A stretch of DNA of 64,000 bases from Paracoccus denitrificans (GTDB lineage: Bacteria > Pseudomonadota > Alphaproteobacteria > Rhodobacterales > Rhodobacteraceae). Below are positions 7,931-16,267 of this stretch, in pieces (position 1 is the first letter of the stretch; each line of letters begins with the position of its first letter). The translations under genes and the position numbers were made by a program. Below the pieces are notes generated by a model that was given only the letters and a program-made list of their open reading frames with translations, was not told the DNA's origin and did no database searches. The DNA lies in contig NZ_FNEA01000009.1 of the NCBI RefSeq assembly GCF_900100045.1, positions 1-64,000 on the forward strand. Direction: 5' to 3'.

Positions 7931-10900
7931 TCAGTTGGGTGCCTCCGGCAAGAACCTTGCGACACGCTTCCAGAACCCGTCGATGCAGGACAGGATCACC
8001 GGCACCACGATCAGCGTCAGGATGGTCGAGCTGATCAACCCGCCGATCACCGCATGGGCCATCGGCGCGCGCTGCGCCCCGCCGCCTCCGACAGCCAGCG
8101 CCAGGGGGATCATTCCCACGATCATGGCCAGCGTGGTCATGACGATGGGTTGGAACCGGATCGCGCCGGCATTGACCAGCGCCTCGTTCAGCGGCAGGCC
8201 GCGCCTGCGCTCGCGGTTCGCGAAATCGATCAGCAGGATGCCGTTCTTGGTGACAAGCCCCATCAGCATGATGAAGCCGATCAGCGAGAACATGTTGATG
8301 GTGCTGCCCGCCACCATCAGGCCCAGCAGCACGCCGATCAGCGACAGCGGCAGCGCGGCCATGATGGCAAGAGGCTGCAGGAAGTTGCCGAACTGCGAGG
8401 CCAGCACGATATAGATGAAGGTCACGGCCATCAGCAGCGCGGTAATCATGTGGCCCATCGTCTCCTGCATGGTCGAGGAATCGCCGCCGAACTGGATGCG
8501 ATAGCCCTGGGGCAGGTCGAGCGTGGCGATCAGCGCCTCCAGATCGGCGGTGGCATCGCCCAGCACGCGGCCGGAGATGTCGGCCGAGATCTGCACCTCG
8601 CGCGTCATGTCGAGGCGGCGGATTTCCGAGGCGGTCTCGACCTGCACGAACCGGGCCACCTGATCGAGCCGGACCATGACCGGGGCGCCGCCGGCATCCG
8701 TCCCCCCGGTCGTCAGCATCAGGTCGCCAAGCGCATCGGTATCCGCGCGCCGCTCGGCCGGCAGGCGGACCACCACGTCATGGGTCTCGCCCGAGCTGTC
8801 GGTCCAGGTGGTGACATCCTCGCCGCCGATCAGCGGCGCGAGGGCGGCGCCGATCTGATGGATGCCGAGGCCGAGGTCGCTGGCGGCCTCGCTGCGCAGC
8901 CGCACGGCAATGACGCTGCTGGCCGCATCGGCGCTGGAGGCGATGTCGACCATGCCGGGAATCCCGCGCATCCTTTCCATCAGCCCGGCCGCGATCCGCT
9001 CCAGCTCGGCCTGGTCGTCGCCGAGGACGCTGAGGCGGATCGGGCTGTCGCCGCCGCCAAGCCCCTGCTGCACGATGGCGATCTCGATCCCCGGGATGAC
9101 CGAGAGGCGCTGCCGGATCGGGTCGGCCAGCATGAGGGGGGTGCGCGTGCGCTCGCCCTGCGGCACGAGGCCGACCAGGATGGCCGCGCGATGCTTGCCG
9201 GTGGCGGTACCGGTATTGACGGTGGAATAAAGCGTATCGAGTTCGGGGAATTCGCGCAGCGCCGCCTCGATCTGCCCGACCTTGGCGGCGGTATAGTCGA
9301 GCGACGAGCCGACCGGGGTTTGCACATTGATCTGGAAACGCCCTTCATCCGCCGTCGGCGTGAATTCGGCCCCGACCAGCGGCACCATGAAGATGCTGCC
9401 GATGAAGATGCCCGCAGTCGCGATCAGCGTCACGAGGCGATGGCGCAGCGTCCAGCCGATCAGGTGGCGATAGGCCTCTGCCAGCCGCTCGAATCCGCGT
9501 TCGAACCGCGCGATCAGGCGGCCGATGGGCCCGCGCTTCGCATCGGGCTGGGCGTCGGGGTCGTACCAGACGCTGGACAGCATCGGATCCAGCGTGAAGG
9601 CCACGAAGAGCGAGATGAGAACGGCCGCCGAAACCGTCACCCCGAACTCGTAGAAGAAGCGGCCGACGATTCCGTCCATGAAGGCGACGGGCAGGAAGAC
9701 CGCGACGATGGTGGCGGTCGTTGCCAGAACCGCCAGGGCGATCTCGCCCGTGCCGTCCAGCGCGGCCTGAAGATGCGACTTGCCCATATGCAGGTGGCGG
9801 GTGATGTTTTCCCGCACCACGATGGCGTCATCGACCAGGATGCCGATGGAAAGCGTCAGCGCCAGCAGGCTCAGCGTGTTCAGCGTGAAGCCCAAGACCG
9901 AGATCACCGCCAGCGTGCCGATCATGGCGATGGGCAGGGTCAGGCCGGTGATGACCGTGCTGCGCCAGGAGTTCAGGAACAGGAAGACGATGGCCACGGC
10001 CAGCGCCGCGCCCTCGATCAGCGTGGCCTGCACCTGCGCCACCGACTCGCGGATCGGCAGCGAGGCATCGGTGACCACGCTCAGCGTGACGCCGCTTTCG
10101 GCCAGCTCTTCGTTCAGCCGGTCCAGCCGCGCGATCACCTCATCGGCCACCTGTACGGTATTGGCATCCTGCACCTTGACGATGTCGAGCGCGAGCGCGG
10201 GCCGGCCGTCATAGAGTGCGAGGCTTTCGGCATCGGCCGCCCCGTCCGTGACGGTGGCGACATCGCGCAGATAGACCGGCCCACCGCCGCGCCGCGCCAC
10301 GATCATGTCGAGGAAATCCGCGGGCTCGTCGATCCGGCCCTGCACCTGGATGCCCAGATCGGAAAAGCCGGTCACAAGGTTTCCGGCGGGCCGGTTCTGG
10401 TTGCCGCCCCGCAGCGCCGCCAGCACCTCGTCGATGCCGACGGACAGGGCGCGCAGCCGGGTCTCGTCGATCACGATATCGACCTGCTTCATGCGCCCGC
10501 CGACCAGCGTGACCTGGCCGACCCCCGAGATGGTCGTCAGCTGGCGGATGATCCGCTGCTCGGCCAGGGCGGTCAGTTCCGCGACATCGAAGCGCGGGCC
10601 GCTGATGGCGACCGACAGGATCGGCTGGTCCGACGGGTTGAAGCGCGAGACCACGGGCTTATCGACATCGGCGGGGAAGCCCGCCTCCAGCGGCGCGAGC
10701 TTGTCGCGGACCTCCTGCACGGCGGCGGGACCGGCCACGTCCAGCCGAAACTCGGCCACCACCACCGAGCGGCCCTCGTAAGAGGTCGATGTGACCTGGT
10801 CGAGCCCGCCGACGGTGTTGATCGCTTCCTCGATGGGCCTGGAGATCTCGGTCTCGACCGTCTCGGGCGTGGCGCCGGGATAGGTGGTCATGACGACGAC

Positions 10901-11032
10901 GATCGGCACATCGACGTCGGGATACTGGTCCAGTCCCAGCCGGGGATAGGAGAAGGCGCCGAAGACCACCAGCGCCACCATCATCATGGTGGCAAAGACC
11001 GGGTGGGTGGCGGAAATGCGGGTGAGGAACAT
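7931..11032 (-). CDS. RND-family multidrug efflux permease (HAE1/AcrB-like)
   Basis: A 1033-residue inner-membrane pump of the hydrophobe/amphiphile RND class, which uses proton uptake to expel drugs or other toxic compounds through a periplasmic adaptor and an outer-membrane channel. The N terminus (ISATHPVFATMMMVALVV, then YPRLGLDQYPDVDVPIV) is typical. The paired TM4 Asp residues lie in GILVDDAIVV, followed by ENITRHL. Full length fits the family (about 1020-1050). Only 3 bases separate it from the upstream adaptor gene, so the two form an operon. No TolC-like channel gene is present. Confidence 0.95.
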   Translation of the reverse strand: MFLTRISATHPVFATMMMVALVVFGAFSYPRLGLDQYPDVDVPIVVVMTTYPGATPETVETEISRPIEEAINTVGGLDQVTSTSYEGRSVVVAEFRLDVAGPAAVQEVRDKLAPLEAGFPADVDKPVVSRFNPSDQPILSVAISGPRFDVAELTALAEQRIIRQLTTISGVGQVTLVGGRMKQVDIVIDETRLRALSVGIDEVLAALRGGNQNRPAGNLVTGFSDLGIQVQGRIDEPADFLDMIVARRGGGPVYLRDVATVTDGAADAESLALYDGRPALALDIVKVQDANTVQVADEVIARLDRLNEELAESGVTLSVVTDASLPIRESVAQVQATLIEGAALAVAIVFLFLNSWRSTVITGLTLPIAMIGTLAVISVLGFTLNTLSLLALTLSIGILVDDAIVVRENITRHLHMGKSHLQAALDGTGEIALAVLATTATIVAVFLPVAFMDGIVGRFFYEFGVTVSAAVLISLFVAFTLDPMLSSVWYDPDAQPDAKRGPIGRLIARFERGFERLAEAYRHLIGWTLRHRLVTLIATAGIFIGSIFMVPLVGAEFTPTADEGRFQINVQTPVGSSLDYTAAKVGQIEAALREFPELDTLYSTVNTGTATGKHRAAILVGLVPQGERTRTPLMLADPIRQRLSVIPGIEIAIVQQGLGGGDSPIRLSVLGDDQAELERIAAGLMERMRGIPGMVDIASSADAASSVIAVRLRSEAASDLGLGIHQIGAALAPLIGGEDVTTWTDSSGETHDVVVRLPAERRADTDALGDLMLTTGGTDAGGAPVMVRLDQVARFVQVETASEIRRLDMTREVQISADISGRVLGDATADLEALIATLDLPQGYRIQFGGDSSTMQETMGHMITALLMAVTFIYIVLASQFGNFLQPLAIMAALPLSLIGVLLGLMVAGSTINMFSLIGFIMLMGLVTKNGILLIDFANRERRRGLPLNEALVNAGAIRFQPIVMTTLAMIVGMIPLALAVGGGGAQRAPMAHAVIGGLISSTILTLIVVPVILSCIDGFWKRVARFLPEAPN

Positions 11033-11035
11033 CGC

Positions 11036-12178
11036 TCAGCCCCCCGAGACTTCGGCCAGCACGCCCTCGCCGAGACCCGGGAGCGGGGCGATGAGGATGG
11101 TGTCGCCCGATGCGATCCCGTCGCGGATCTCGATCCGTCCGCCGCTCCAGGCGGCGCCGGTCACCACGGGCCGGCGCTCGATCTGCCCCTCCGCGAGCCG
11201 CAGCACATAGGCCCCGTCCCCGTCCTCGCGCAGCGCGGTCGCGGGCAGGGCCAGCACATCGGCGCGTTCCTCGACAAGGATCGTGCCGGTTGCGAACATC
11301 CCGCCGCGCAGCCGCCCGTCCGGGTCGTCCAGCCCGATATGGACGGAGATGAAGCGCGAGCCGTCATTCGCGACGGGATTGATGCGCAGGACCGAGCCCT
11401 CGATCGTCTCGCCTTCCAGCCCGTCGATCCGCAGTTCTGCGGCCTGACCGGGCGCGATCCGGGGCACGTCGCGCGTGGCGATGAGAACCCGTGCTTCCAG
11501 TCTGGTCGGATCGACCAGCGTCATCAGCTCGGCCTCGGCGCTCGCGCGTTCCCCGACATCCACGCTGCGGCTGGCGACCACCCCGTCGAAGGGCGCGCGG
11601 ATCTCGGCATCGCGCAAGGCCGCCCGCGCGATCCCGGCCTGGGCCCTGAGACCGTCGAGCTGCGCCTGCAGGACAGCGGATTCGCGCCGCGCCTGGTCAA
11701 GCTGTTCCTGCGTGGCGACAGTGCGTTCGGCCAGGCGCTCGATCCGCTCCAGCGCCTGGCGCGCGAAGCGAAGCCGGGCCTCGGTCGCCTCGACCTCGCT
11801 TTGCCGCAGCGCCAGGGTGGCCGCGAGTTCTTCGGTGTCGAAGCGGACCAGCATATCCCCGGCCCGGACCGCCTCGCCCTCGCGCGCGCCAAGCTCGGCC
11901 ACGACACCGCCCGACTGAGCGCGCAGGATGACGCGCTGCACCGGCCGGACCTCGCCGCTGACGGTCAGACGTTCGGCAATGGTTGCGGGGGCGACGCGAA
12001 GCACCTCGCGCGGCAGCAGCTGCATCGCGCGATGCTGCCGCGGGACCCCGGCATGTGCCCCTGTCGCGGCGTCGATGACCCGAGACGCGCCATTGGACGA
12101 TCCCGGAAGGGGGAAGGCAAGAAAAAAACCTGTCCCCATCATTGCGACCAGCGCCAGGGCTGCTATCCAGAGCTTCAT
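11036..12178 (-). CDS. RND efflux periplasmic adaptor (membrane-fusion protein)
   Basis: A 380-residue HlyD/AcrA-type adaptor. It has an N-terminal membrane anchor (MKLWIAALALVAMMGTGFF), then lipoyl half-motifs (RAQSGGVVAELGAREGEAVR and later IRAPFDGVVASRSVDVGER) flanking a helical hairpin rich in Gln/Arg (about residues 125-190). Beta-barrel and membrane-proximal segments follow. It links the RND permease to an outer-membrane channel. It is followed directly by the permease gene. A 224-base gap with a strong hairpin separates it from the upstream mipA-like gene. Confidence 0.93.
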   Translation of the reverse strand: MKLWIAALALVAMMGTGFFLAFPLPGSSNGASRVIDAATGAHAGVPRQHRAMQLLPREVLRVAPATIAERLTVSGEVRPVQRVILRAQSGGVVAELGAREGEAVRAGDMLVRFDTEELAATLALRQSEVEATEARLRFARQALERIERLAERTVATQEQLDQARRESAVLQAQLDGLRAQAGIARAALRDAEIRAPFDGVVASRSVDVGERASAEAELMTLVDPTRLEARVLIATRDVPRIAPGQAAELRIDGLEGETIEGSVLRINPVANDGSRFISVHIGLDDPDGRLRGGMFATGTILVEERADVLALPATALREDGDGAYVLRLAEGQIERRPVVTGAAWSGGRIEIRDGIASGDTILIAPLPGLGEGVLAEVSGG

Positions 12179-12251
12179 CTTGCGACTCCTTCAGCCGGAG
12201 GCATGCCCATCATCGGCCCCAGACCCATCAACCGGATCACGCGGCCAGGGA

Positions 12252-12275
12252 TTTCCTGCGGCCTCGCGCAGGAAA
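12252..12275 (-). other. Inter-cistronic RNA hairpin between mipA-like and adaptor genes
   Basis: A perfect 9-bp inverted repeat, TTTCCTGCG ... CGCAGGAAA, with a 6-base loop. It lies downstream of the mipA-like stop and upstream of the adaptor start, with no clear T-run, so it may stabilise or attenuate the transcript rather than terminate it fully. Confidence 0.5.
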
Positions 12276-12402
12276 CCGGAAACGGCTCAGCCGGAACCGG
12301 GCGTCCAAAGCCGCAACGGCATTGCCTGGATCGATCCGTTTTCGGCTGAATGCCCTGCAGGGCTTGCGGGGAAAGCCGAGCGCGCCGTCGCGGCATCACG
12401 CC

Positions 12403-13164
12403 TCAGTTGCCGAAGCGGTACGAGACCCCGATGAAGCCGAAGGCCTGGGTGTCGTCGAAGACGATCGGGCTGTCCTTGGCGTCGCCAAGAAGCTTCGACA
12501 TCGTGGCCGAAGCCGTCAGGTTCACGCGCTCGGTCACCCGATAGTTCGCGGTCAGGCCGATCGAGACATCCTTGAACCCGCCGCCCGGCGAGAAGGACGA
12601 GATGCCGGCCGCCGCCGCCTGGGCCGGCGTGACGCCGAAATAGCTGTTGGTGTAGTCGCTGTCCGACCAGGTGGTGCCGATGACGGGGATGAGCGTCAAC
12701 TTCGGGGTGACATTGTGGCGGTAGGACAGGCTCGCATCGACAAGCGTGCCTTCGAGATCGCCCGATACGGCCCTGGTCACGCCGAAGGTGGCATTGACGC
12801 CGCCCCGCTCCCAGTCGGTGAACAGGCGGGCGCCAGCGCTGCCCGAGACCTCCCCGAGCGCATGGGGAAGGTCGAAGCCCGGAATATAGACGATGCTGGT
12901 TCCGAACCGGAAGTCGCCATATTCAAGCGGGTAGGCGCCGATGCCGTTGCGCAGGTTCATGAAGAACGGCCCGCGGGCAATGTCGATCAACGGGATCGCG
13001 CGCGCGCTCTGCTGGTCCGAGCCCTGGTATTCCGGGGCACTGGCGGCCCCCAGGCCGAAGATCATGCGATCCTGGGCCATGGCCTGAGAGGCCGCTCCGG
13101 CGCAGCCCAGGGCGAATGCAGCGGCGCAGAGCCGTGCAAGGCTGATCGAGGTCTTCTTCTTCAT
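12403..13164 (-). CDS. MipA/OmpV-family outer-membrane protein
   Basis: A 253-residue exported beta-barrel protein. MKKKTSISLARLCAAAFALG is a signal peptide, with probable cleavage after ASQAMA. The mature start, FGLGAASAPEYQGSDQQ, and the C terminus GFIGVSYRFGN, ending in alternating aromatic strands, match the MipA/OmpV family (scaffold or porin-like outer-membrane proteins). ATG 13164 was chosen over an upstream ATG because it starts the signal peptide and has GGAG before it. It precedes the RND genes and shares their likely TetR-controlled promoter. Confidence 0.88.
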   Translation of the reverse strand: MKKKTSISLARLCAAAFALGCAGAASQAMAQDRMIFGLGAASAPEYQGSDQQSARAIPLIDIARGPFFMNLRNGIGAYPLEYGDFRFGTSIVYIPGFDLPHALGEVSGSAGARLFTDWERGGVNATFGVTRAVSGDLEGTLVDASLSYRHNVTPKLTLIPVIGTTWSDSDYTNSYFGVTPAQAAAAGISSFSPGGGFKDVSIGLTANYRVTERVNLTASATMSKLLGDAKDSPIVFDDTQAFGFIGVSYRFGN

Positions 13165-13271
13165 GCTCTGCTCCGTTCTTCGGGATGAATTTCCGCAAGG
13201 GACCGTGTCGGCCATGATGCGGTCCGGGTCTTGCCTGCCGGGGCGGGATTGTTCAGGAATGCCCTGTCAAT

Positions 13272-13293
13272 TAAGATGCGTAAATGTATCTTA
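13272..13293. promoter_or_regulatory. Operator palindrome 1 (TetR candidate site)
   Basis: A 22-bp near-palindrome, TAAGATGCGT AAATGTATCTTA, in the divergent region between the mipA-like gene and tetR. Arms TAAGAT/ATCTTA are perfect and the inner bases are nearly symmetric. It shares its arms with a second palindrome centred exactly 42 bp away, which supports cooperative binding by one repressor. Confidence 0.7.
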
Positions 13294-13312
13294 CCTGGGC
13301 GATCCATTGTCA

Positions 13313-13336
13313 ATAAGATTCGTTTGCGCATCTTAT
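13313..13336. promoter_or_regulatory. Operator palindrome 2 (TetR candidate site)
   Basis: A 24-bp palindrome, ATAAGATTCG TTTG CGCATCTTAT, with one mismatch between arms. It carries the same ATAAGAT half-site as the palindrome at 13272-13293. It overlaps a plausible plus-strand promoter (TTGTCA at 13308, 17-base spacer, TCTTAT at 13331), and a minus-strand TTGACA occupies 13313-13308. Binding here would therefore block promoters in both directions. Confidence 0.68.
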
Positions 13337-13511
13337 CCGCGTGGCATGGTTTCAGGATCCGCGAGAGTCACGCCGGGATCCGAAGCCATGTATTCGCACC
13401 TGCCGGCTGGAAGTTTCGTTCGGCGCGCCATGATGATAGTGCTGGTCGCCAGCCCTGATATGCTTGCGGCGGCATCGGGCTCGGAACCGGAAAACCTGCC
13501 GCAGGGCGAGA

Positions 13512-14138
13512 ATGGCGATGTCTGAAACCCGAGGTGACAAGGCGCGGCGCAGACGTGGCCCTGCGCTGGAGGAGGCCATACTGGATGCGGCCTGGGAGGA
13601 GTTGACGACACATGGCTATGAAAAGCTGACGCTGGAAGCTGTCGCCCGTCGCGCCGGGACCAGTCGCCCCGTCCTGAGCCGGCGCTGGGATAGCCTGTCC
13701 AAGCTCGCTTCTGCCGCGATCGTGAGATATGCGCTGCACAATCCCACGGAAGTTCCCGATCTGGGCGGTCTCCGAGAGGAGCTGATCCTGCTTTTGCGCC
13801 AGATCGCGCGGCGGTCGTCGCCGAAGGTGGTGCGCTTGATCTACGAGATGCGGAAGGATCTCGAGGCGGCATTTTCCAGTTTTGCCGACATCCGCACGCA
13901 GGTCGGCGTCGCCGGCTATCCGATGCAGCAGATACTGGATCGCGCCGTTGCGCGCGGCGAGGTCCGCCCGGACTTCGTCACCCCGAGGCTGCTACGTCTG
14001 CCGGTCGATCTTGCGCGCCACGAGATGATGATGACCTTCCAGCCGCTTGCAGAGTCGGATATCCTTGAAATCGTGGACGATATCGTGTTGCCGCTCTGGA
14101 CCGGCGGCAGCGGGACGCGACAGCGACCCAGCGCCTGA
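13512..14138 (+). CDS. TetR-family transcriptional regulator of the efflux locus
   Basis: A 208-residue repressor-type protein. The N-terminal TetR helix-turn-helix spans roughly residues 18-65 (EEAILDAAWEELTTHGYEKL, then VARRAGTSRPVLSRRW), followed by a helical ligand domain with a TetR C-terminal-like region (VGVAGYPMQQILDRAVARGE). An open frame extends upstream to 13464, but ATG 13512 or 13518 lies behind a GGGCGAG ribosome site. It diverges from the mipA-RND genes and faces the paired operators, so it likely represses both units. The inducer is unknown. Confidence 0.88.
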   Translation: MAMSETRGDKARRRRGPALEEAILDAAWEELTTHGYEKLTLEAVARRAGTSRPVLSRRWDSLSKLASAAIVRYALHNPTEVPDLGGLREELILLLRQIARRSSPKVVRLIYEMRKDLEAAFSSFADIRTQVGVAGYPMQQILDRAVARGEVRPDFVTPRLLRLPVDLARHEMMMTFQPLAESDILEIVDDIVLPLWTGGSGTRQRPSA

Positions 14139-14329
14139 TCCGGGAACCCCGCCCACCCGAAGAGGTCAGGGCCTGACCGGCGATGCCGCGGGCAGCCCAA
14201 CGGTGGGATCGCCGATGCCCCATGCGAGGGTTTCAAGCGACAGCGATCCCCGCGCCGAGGAGGCGGACGGTGAATTGCCTCCAAGGTGGGATTCTTGAGT
14301 AACCTCACTTTGGCAGAGCCCGGGCTGCG

Positions 14330-14570
14330 ATCCACTCCTTATGGGATCTATGATGGCCACACCCTGGCACCGGCCCTCGAACAGGTCGAAATCCTGACCG
14401 ACACGAGGCCCACCCTCGCCGTCGTCGACCGCGGTTATCGCGGGCATGGCGTCAAGACCACCTGCGTCCTGATCATTGGTCAGCGGCGCGGCATCACTCC
14501 GGTGTTGGCAAAGCTCCTCAAATGACGAAGTGCCATCGAGCCGGAGATCAGACATATGAAATCAGATGGC
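14330..14570 (+). pseudogene. IS5-type transposase C-terminal remnant, frameshifted
   Basis: The frame reads YDGHTLAPALEQVEILTDTR, then LAVVDRGYRGHG, then GQRRGITPVLAKLLK, which matches the DDE-domain C-terminal half of IS5-type transposases (Asp in VVDRGY). After a stop at about 14523 the family sequence resumes in another frame as AIEPEIRHMKSDGR at roughly 14530-14570. The N-terminal half is absent. The gene is a dead fragment, and the ArsR gene ends against it from the other side. Confidence 0.7.
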
Positions 14571-14903
14571 AGAGGAGCACGACAAGGCGGCGACGGCCGG
14601 GGCGCAGATCTCGGGCCGCCCCTGGCAGCAATCGCGCATCAGAAAGGCGATCAGATCGGATAGCGCCTGATAGGTGACGCTGTAGATGATTTGCCGTCCC
14701 TCGCGCCGCGACGTGACCAGCCCGGCATGCTCCAGGGGGCCCAGATGAAAGGACATCCGCGAGGAGGTGGCCCCGTCCATCGCCTCGCCGATGGCGCCGG
14801 CCGGCAGGCCCTCCGGCCCCGCCGTCCCCAGCAGCCTGACGATCCGCAGCCGTGTTTCCTGCGACAATGCCGCGAAGGCGGCAAGCGCCTGTTTGTCTTC
14901 CAT
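14562..14903 (-). CDS. ArsR-family metalloid-responsive repressor (orphan)
   Basis: A 113-residue ArsR/SmtB winged-helix protein with the HTH near residues 30-70 (SSRMSFHLGPLEHAGLVTS) and a C-terminal DCCQGRPEIC. Cys92, Cys93 and Cys100 resemble the C-terminal three-Cys arsenite sensor known in Acidithiobacillus ArsR, so As(III) or Sb(III) sensing is likely. No arsenic gene is adjacent; the window's ACR3/ArsC pair is near 63 kb. A palindromic operator lies directly upstream. Confidence 0.85.
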   Translation of the reverse strand: MEDKQALAAFAALSQETRLRIVRLLGTAGPEGLPAGAIGEAMDGATSSRMSFHLGPLEHAGLVTSRREGRQIIYSVTYQALSDLIAFLMRDCCQGRPEICAPAVAALSCSSAI

Positions 14904-14917
14904 CGAGTCAATACGTC

Positions 14918-14935
14918 AATATATGTTGATATATT
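14918..14935. promoter_or_regulatory. ArsR operator candidate
   Basis: An 18-bp perfect inverted repeat, AATATAT GTTG ATATATT, in AT-rich sequence 15 bases upstream of the arsR start. AT-rich dyads at this position are typical autoregulatory ArsR sites. It stands out strongly against the GC-rich surroundings. Confidence 0.65.
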
Positions 14936-15052
14936 AACCAGGGATTCCCGCCATGGCGATGATGCGGGCCCTGACCCTTCCGGCGGGGAATATCAGAAAC
15001 CGGGACGCATGGTCCTTTCCAAGACGGTCGGGGCTTCAGAGAGACAATAGTT

Positions 15053-15078
15053 ATTGCATTGGACGCAATTAATTGCAT
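15053..15078. promoter_or_regulatory. Repeated ATTGCAT operator upstream of gentisate dioxygenase
   Basis: ATTGCAT occurs at 15053-15059 and again at 15072-15078, 19 bp apart. The second copy forms part of a perfect 12-bp palindrome, GCAATTAATTGC (15065-15076). A similar TTGCA pair, also 19 bp apart, lies in the divergent promoter at 18282-18306. The site is about 70 bases upstream of the dioxygenase start and is a good candidate operator for the IclR regulator encoded at 17035-17880. Confidence 0.5.
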
Positions 15079-15148
15079 GATACGACATGAGCGGATGCGG
15101 TCGGAATGGGGTGGCCGCATCGTCACGGGAATGAATGGGAGGTTTCGA

Positions 15149-16246
15149 ATGATGCAGACCGAAGCGAAAAGCAATATGATGATGCCCGAGGAAACGGCCG
15201 AGCTGCGCCAGCTCTATGCCGATTTCGAAGCCGAGCACCTCCACCCGCTCTGGACCCAGATCGACGACCTGATGCCGGTGGTGCCCGCGCCCAAGGCGGT
15301 GCCGCATGTCTGGCGCTGGTCGCGGCTGTTTCCGCTGGCGCAGCGGTCGGGGGACCTGGTGCCGGTGGGGCGGGGGGGTGAACGCCGCGCCATCGGGCTG
15401 GCCAATCCCGGCCTTGGCGGCAAGGCCTATGTCACCCCCACGCTCTGGGCCGCGATCCAGTATCTGGGCCCGCGCGAGACCGCGCCCGAACACCGCCACG
15501 CCCAGAACGCCTTTCGCTTCGTGGTCGAGGGCGAGGGGGTCTGGACCGTCGTGAACGGCGATCCGGTGCGGATGAGCCGGGGCGATTTCCTGCTGACGCC
15601 GGGCTGGCATTTCCACGGCCACCACAATGACACCGACCAGCCGATGGCCTGGATCGACGGGCTGGACATCCCGTTTTCCTATCAGAACGACGTGGGCTTC
15701 TTCGAGTTCGGCGCCGACCGCGTGACCGATTACGCCACGCCGCGCTATTCGCGGGGCGAGCGGCTGTGGTGCCATCCCGGCCTGCGCCCGCTGTCGGGCC
15801 TGGCCAACACCGTGTCCTCGCCCATCGGGGCCTATCGCTGGGAACATACCGACCGCGCCCTGACCGAACAGCTGCTGCTGGAGGAGGAGGGCCAGCCCGC
15901 AACCGTCGGGCAGGGGCACGCCGCCGTGCGTTATATCAACCCGACCACCGGCGGCGATGTCATGCCCACCATCCGGGCCGAGTTCCACCGGCTGCGGCCC
16001 GGCGTCCAGACGGCGGGGCGGCGCGAGGTGGGATCCTCGGTCTTCCAGGTCTTCGAGGGGCAGGGCGCGGTCGTCCTGAACGGCACCGAGCACCGACTGG
16101 AAAAGGGCGACATGTTCGTCGTGCCGTCCTGGGTCAAGTGGTTGCTGCAGGCCGAAACCGGCTTCGACCTGTTCCGCTTTTCCGATGCCCCGATCATCGA
16201 GCGGCTGCATTTCGCGCGCAGCCAGGTGGACGAGGCTGATCGCTGA
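15149..16246 (+). CDS. Gentisate 1,2-dioxygenase
   Basis: A 365-residue bicupin Fe(II) ring-cleavage enzyme that opens gentisate (2,5-dihydroxybenzoate) between C1 and C2 to give maleylpyruvate. The first cupin shows the metal-binding PEHRHAQNAFRFVVEGEG and later GWHFHGHHNDT; a second cupin-like region has VFQVFEGQGAVVLNG. Length fits the family. The frame is open from 15059, but ATG 15149 has GGGAGG 6 bases upstream. It is the first gene of a two-gene plus-strand unit with the maleylpyruvate isomerase. Confidence 0.93.
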   Translation: MMQTEAKSNMMMPEETAELRQLYADFEAEHLHPLWTQIDDLMPVVPAPKAVPHVWRWSRLFPLAQRSGDLVPVGRGGERRAIGLANPGLGGKAYVTPTLWAAIQYLGPRETAPEHRHAQNAFRFVVEGEGVWTVVNGDPVRMSRGDFLLTPGWHFHGHHNDTDQPMAWIDGLDIPFSYQNDVGFFEFGADRVTDYATPRYSRGERLWCHPGLRPLSGLANTVSSPIGAYRWEHTDRALTEQLLLEEEGQPATVGQGHAAVRYINPTTGGDVMPTIRAEFHRLRPGVQTAGRREVGSSVFQVFEGQGAVVLNGTEHRLEKGDMFVVPSWVKWLLQAETGFDLFRFSDAPIIERLHFARSQVDEADR

Positions 16247-16267
16247 GGCCGGACGGGGACATGCAGC

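Noticed and set aside
8054..12349. A 1431-codon open frame on the plus strand
   Set aside because: It lies antisense to the RND permease and adaptor genes, which have clear motifs. Its composition (rich in Arg, His, Gln, Asp and Gly) is the mirror of high-GC codon use, and no domain is visible.
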